From positions 99,468-163,467 of the forward strand of contig NZ_RCNR01000009.1 of NCBI RefSeq assembly GCF_009725985.1: a stretch of DNA of 64,000 nucleotides. The letters are read 5' to 3'. This DNA comes from Zobellia amurskyensis (GTDB lineage: Bacteria > Bacteroidota > Bacteroidia > Flavobacteriales > Flavobacteriaceae). The translations under genes and the position numbers were made by a program. Numbering within the stretch: position 1 is the stretch's first letter; every line of letters begins with the position of its first letter. Of this stretch, positions 62,930 to 64,000 are shown piece by piece. The notes under the pieces are model-generated. The model saw only the letters and a program-made list of their open reading frames with translations. It had not been told where the DNA came from and searched no databases.

Positions 62930-64000
62930 TTACTTTTTTAAAATTCTTAAGGTTTTGATGGGTTGGTTGGAAACAAAAACTCTAAGTAAATAAACCGCAG
63001 GCTTTAACTGTGGAACCATCACTTTGGTTGTTCTTCCCGTAATCTTGTCACTTTTTAATTGTCTGCCGTGATAATCAAAAAGTTGATACCAAGCATATTG
63101 ATCATTATAATCTTTAATATCAATAGAAAAAACATCTACCACGGGATTGGGGTAGGTGATGATTTCCAATTCACGTATGTCCTCAATTGCATTCTCCAAT
63201 CTATCTTCAATAAGGTCTCTCGTCTCAATTGTTATAGTTTGCGACACATCATCCTCCTCTGTTGGGTTTTCTTGTTCTATAGGTTGTTCAGGTACTGCTT
63301 GTGAAGGCCCACCCTTAACAATAACTTCCTCTTCAATCTCTTCAGATACAGGCTCTGACTCAGATTCCAAAACTTCTTCTTCTACAATAGGGTCTATTTC
63401 TTCAACAGGTATTTCTTCTTCGACAACTACTTCTTCTTCAACCTCTTCCGATACAGGCTCTGGCTCAGGTACCAAAACTTCTTCTACTACTATTGGATCT
63501 ACTTCTTCAGCTGGTATTTCTTCTTCGACAACTACTTCCTCTTCAATCTCTTCCGATACAGGCTCGGGCTCAGGCTCTGAAACTTCTTCTACTACTATAG
63601 GGTCTACTTCTTCAGCTGGTATTTCTTCTACGACAATTACTTCCTCTTCAACCTCCTCCGATACAGGCTCGGGCTCAGGCTCTGAAACTTCTTCTACTAC
63701 TATAGGGTCTATTTCTTCAGCAGGTATTTCTTCTACGACTACAACTTCCTCTTCTACTATTGGATCTACTTCTTCAGCTGGTATTTCTTCTTCGACAACA
63801 ACTTCCTCTTCAATCTCTTCCGATACAGGCTCTGGCTCAGGTACCAAAACTTCTTCTTCTACAATAGGGTCTACTTCTTCAAGAGGTATTTCTTCTACGA
63901 CTACAACTTCCTCTTCAACCTCTTCCGATACAGGCTCGGGCTCAGGCACCAAAACTTCTTCTTCTACAATAGGGTCTACTTCTTCAAGAGGTATTTCTTC
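62930..64000 (-). CDS. T9SS-secreted protein with acidic repeats (partial, N-terminus off window)
   Basis: The open frame runs without a stop to the right edge, so only the C-terminal 356 residues are visible; an apparent GTG start at 63952 lies within a repeat and is not credible. The last ~75 residues (from ITYPNPVVDVFSIDI to KTLRILKK) are a type IX secretion type A sorting domain, directing the protein to the surface. Upstream is a very acidic region of DPIV-EEV, PEPEPVSEE and EEIPAEE units, about 36 residues per full repeat and six or seven visible. A long extended negative rod, perhaps calcium-binding, is likely. It starts the operon with the small secreted and beta-helix genes. Confidence 0.82.
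   Translation of the reverse strand, partial: EEIPLEEVDPIVEEEVLVPEPEPVSEEVEEEVVVVEEIPLEEVDPIVEEEVLVPEPEPVSEEIEEEVVVEEEIPAEEVDPIVEEEVVVVEEIPAEEIDPIVVEEVSEPEPEPVSEEVEEEVIVVEEIPAEEVDPIVVEEVSEPEPEPVSEEIEEEVVVEEEIPAEEVDPIVVEEVLVPEPEPVSEEVEEEVVVEEEIPVEEIDPIVEEEVLESESEPVSEEIEEEVIVKGGPSQAVPEQPIEQENPTEEDDVSQTITIETRDLIEDRLENAIEDIRELEIITYPNPVVDVFSIDIKDYNDQYAWYQLFDYHGRQLKSDKITGRTTKVMVPQLKPAVYLLRVFVSNQPIKTLRILKK
63320..64000 (-). repeat. Tandem coding repeats of ~108 bp
   Basis: At least seven DPIV-containing units lie in the coding frame, most about 108 bases (36 codons); one is shortened to about 18 codons. Unit sequences are nearly identical, so unequal recombination can change copy number, and short-read assembly here may be wrong. 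The tract continues past the window. Confidence 0.88.

Noticed and set aside
63904..63952. GTG as the true start of the acidic-repeat protein
   Set aside because: The GTG is a Val codon inside a repeat, and the frame continues open in the same repeat pattern to the window end with no signal peptide seen.
63320..64000. CRISPR-like regular repeats
   Set aside because: The repeats are contiguous, in frame and acidic in translation, without unique spacers.

Overview
The window looks like chromosome from a marine member of the Flavobacteriaceae (Bacteroidota). The reasons are a TAnnTTTG-type promoter, a TamL lipoprotein paired with TamB, a type IX secretion (T9SS) C-terminal sorting domain, a formylglycine sulfatase next to an L-rhamnose mutarotase, and low to moderate GC. 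I see no rRNA, tRNA, transposase, integrase or CRISPR array. Genus cannot be fixed from the sequence alone; Zobellia- or Maribacter-like bacteria would fit.

Layout. 0-2 kb: the end of what is probably a polysaccharide-utilisation region (rhaM then a sulfatase, minus strand). 2.9-17.6 kb: an envelope and stress region holding a methyltransferase, a YihY/BrkB membrane protein, an SDR, a DUF7218/SAP-like protein, two AI-2E-family permeases, a nitroreductase, an F420-reductase-like protein, a short ribosome-hibernation factor, an SLC13/RCK transporter, an MscS channel, a poxvirus-type topoisomerase IB, a PA2169-like four-helix protein, a degenerate SRAP (YedK/HMCES) protein, a DUF1328 protein and an acidic lipoprotein. 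17.7-23.2 kb: signalling, with a small AraC regulator, an Rcp1-like receiver, a four-PAS histidine kinase, a 48-residue ORF and a second AraC regulator. 23.4-26.4 kb: DUF2254, YciE/YciF, Dps and a BLUF blue-light sensor. 26.5-33.9 kb: TamB and TamL, outer-membrane assembly. 34-38.5 kb: a hydrolase pair, a peroxiredoxin-like protein, two SDRs and small helical or membrane proteins.

38.5-38.8 kb carries two near-identical ~90-bp units 202 bp apart. Each has a -7-like box, an internal hairpin and a strong intrinsic terminator, and no ORF follows. They look like a duplicated small-RNA gene and are the best candidate for something undescribed.

39.2-59.6 kb is an exopolysaccharide/capsule locus. 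A canonical promoter is followed by a ~210-nt leader, a WcaJ-like initiating transferase, a Wzc-like chain-length regulator/tyrosine kinase, a Wzx flippase, glycosyltransferases, acyltransferases, a Wzy-like polymerase, VanZ, a WcaI-like transferase, a CapK-like adenylate-forming enzyme and a sugar-transfer ATP-grasp enzyme. A convergent minus-strand operon adds a GT2, a WcaF-like acetyltransferase and two GT4 enzymes. The glycan is presumably built on undecaprenyl phosphate, decorated, flipped by Wzx, polymerised by the Wzy-like protein and exported under Wzc control. The serotype core (about 45-50 kb) is much more AT-rich than its surroundings.

59.9-64.0 kb (minus) encodes three exported proteins in one operon: a T9SS cargo protein with long acidic repeats (its start lies beyond the right edge), a small secreted protein, and a right-handed beta-helix protein with a pectate-lyase-3-like signature.
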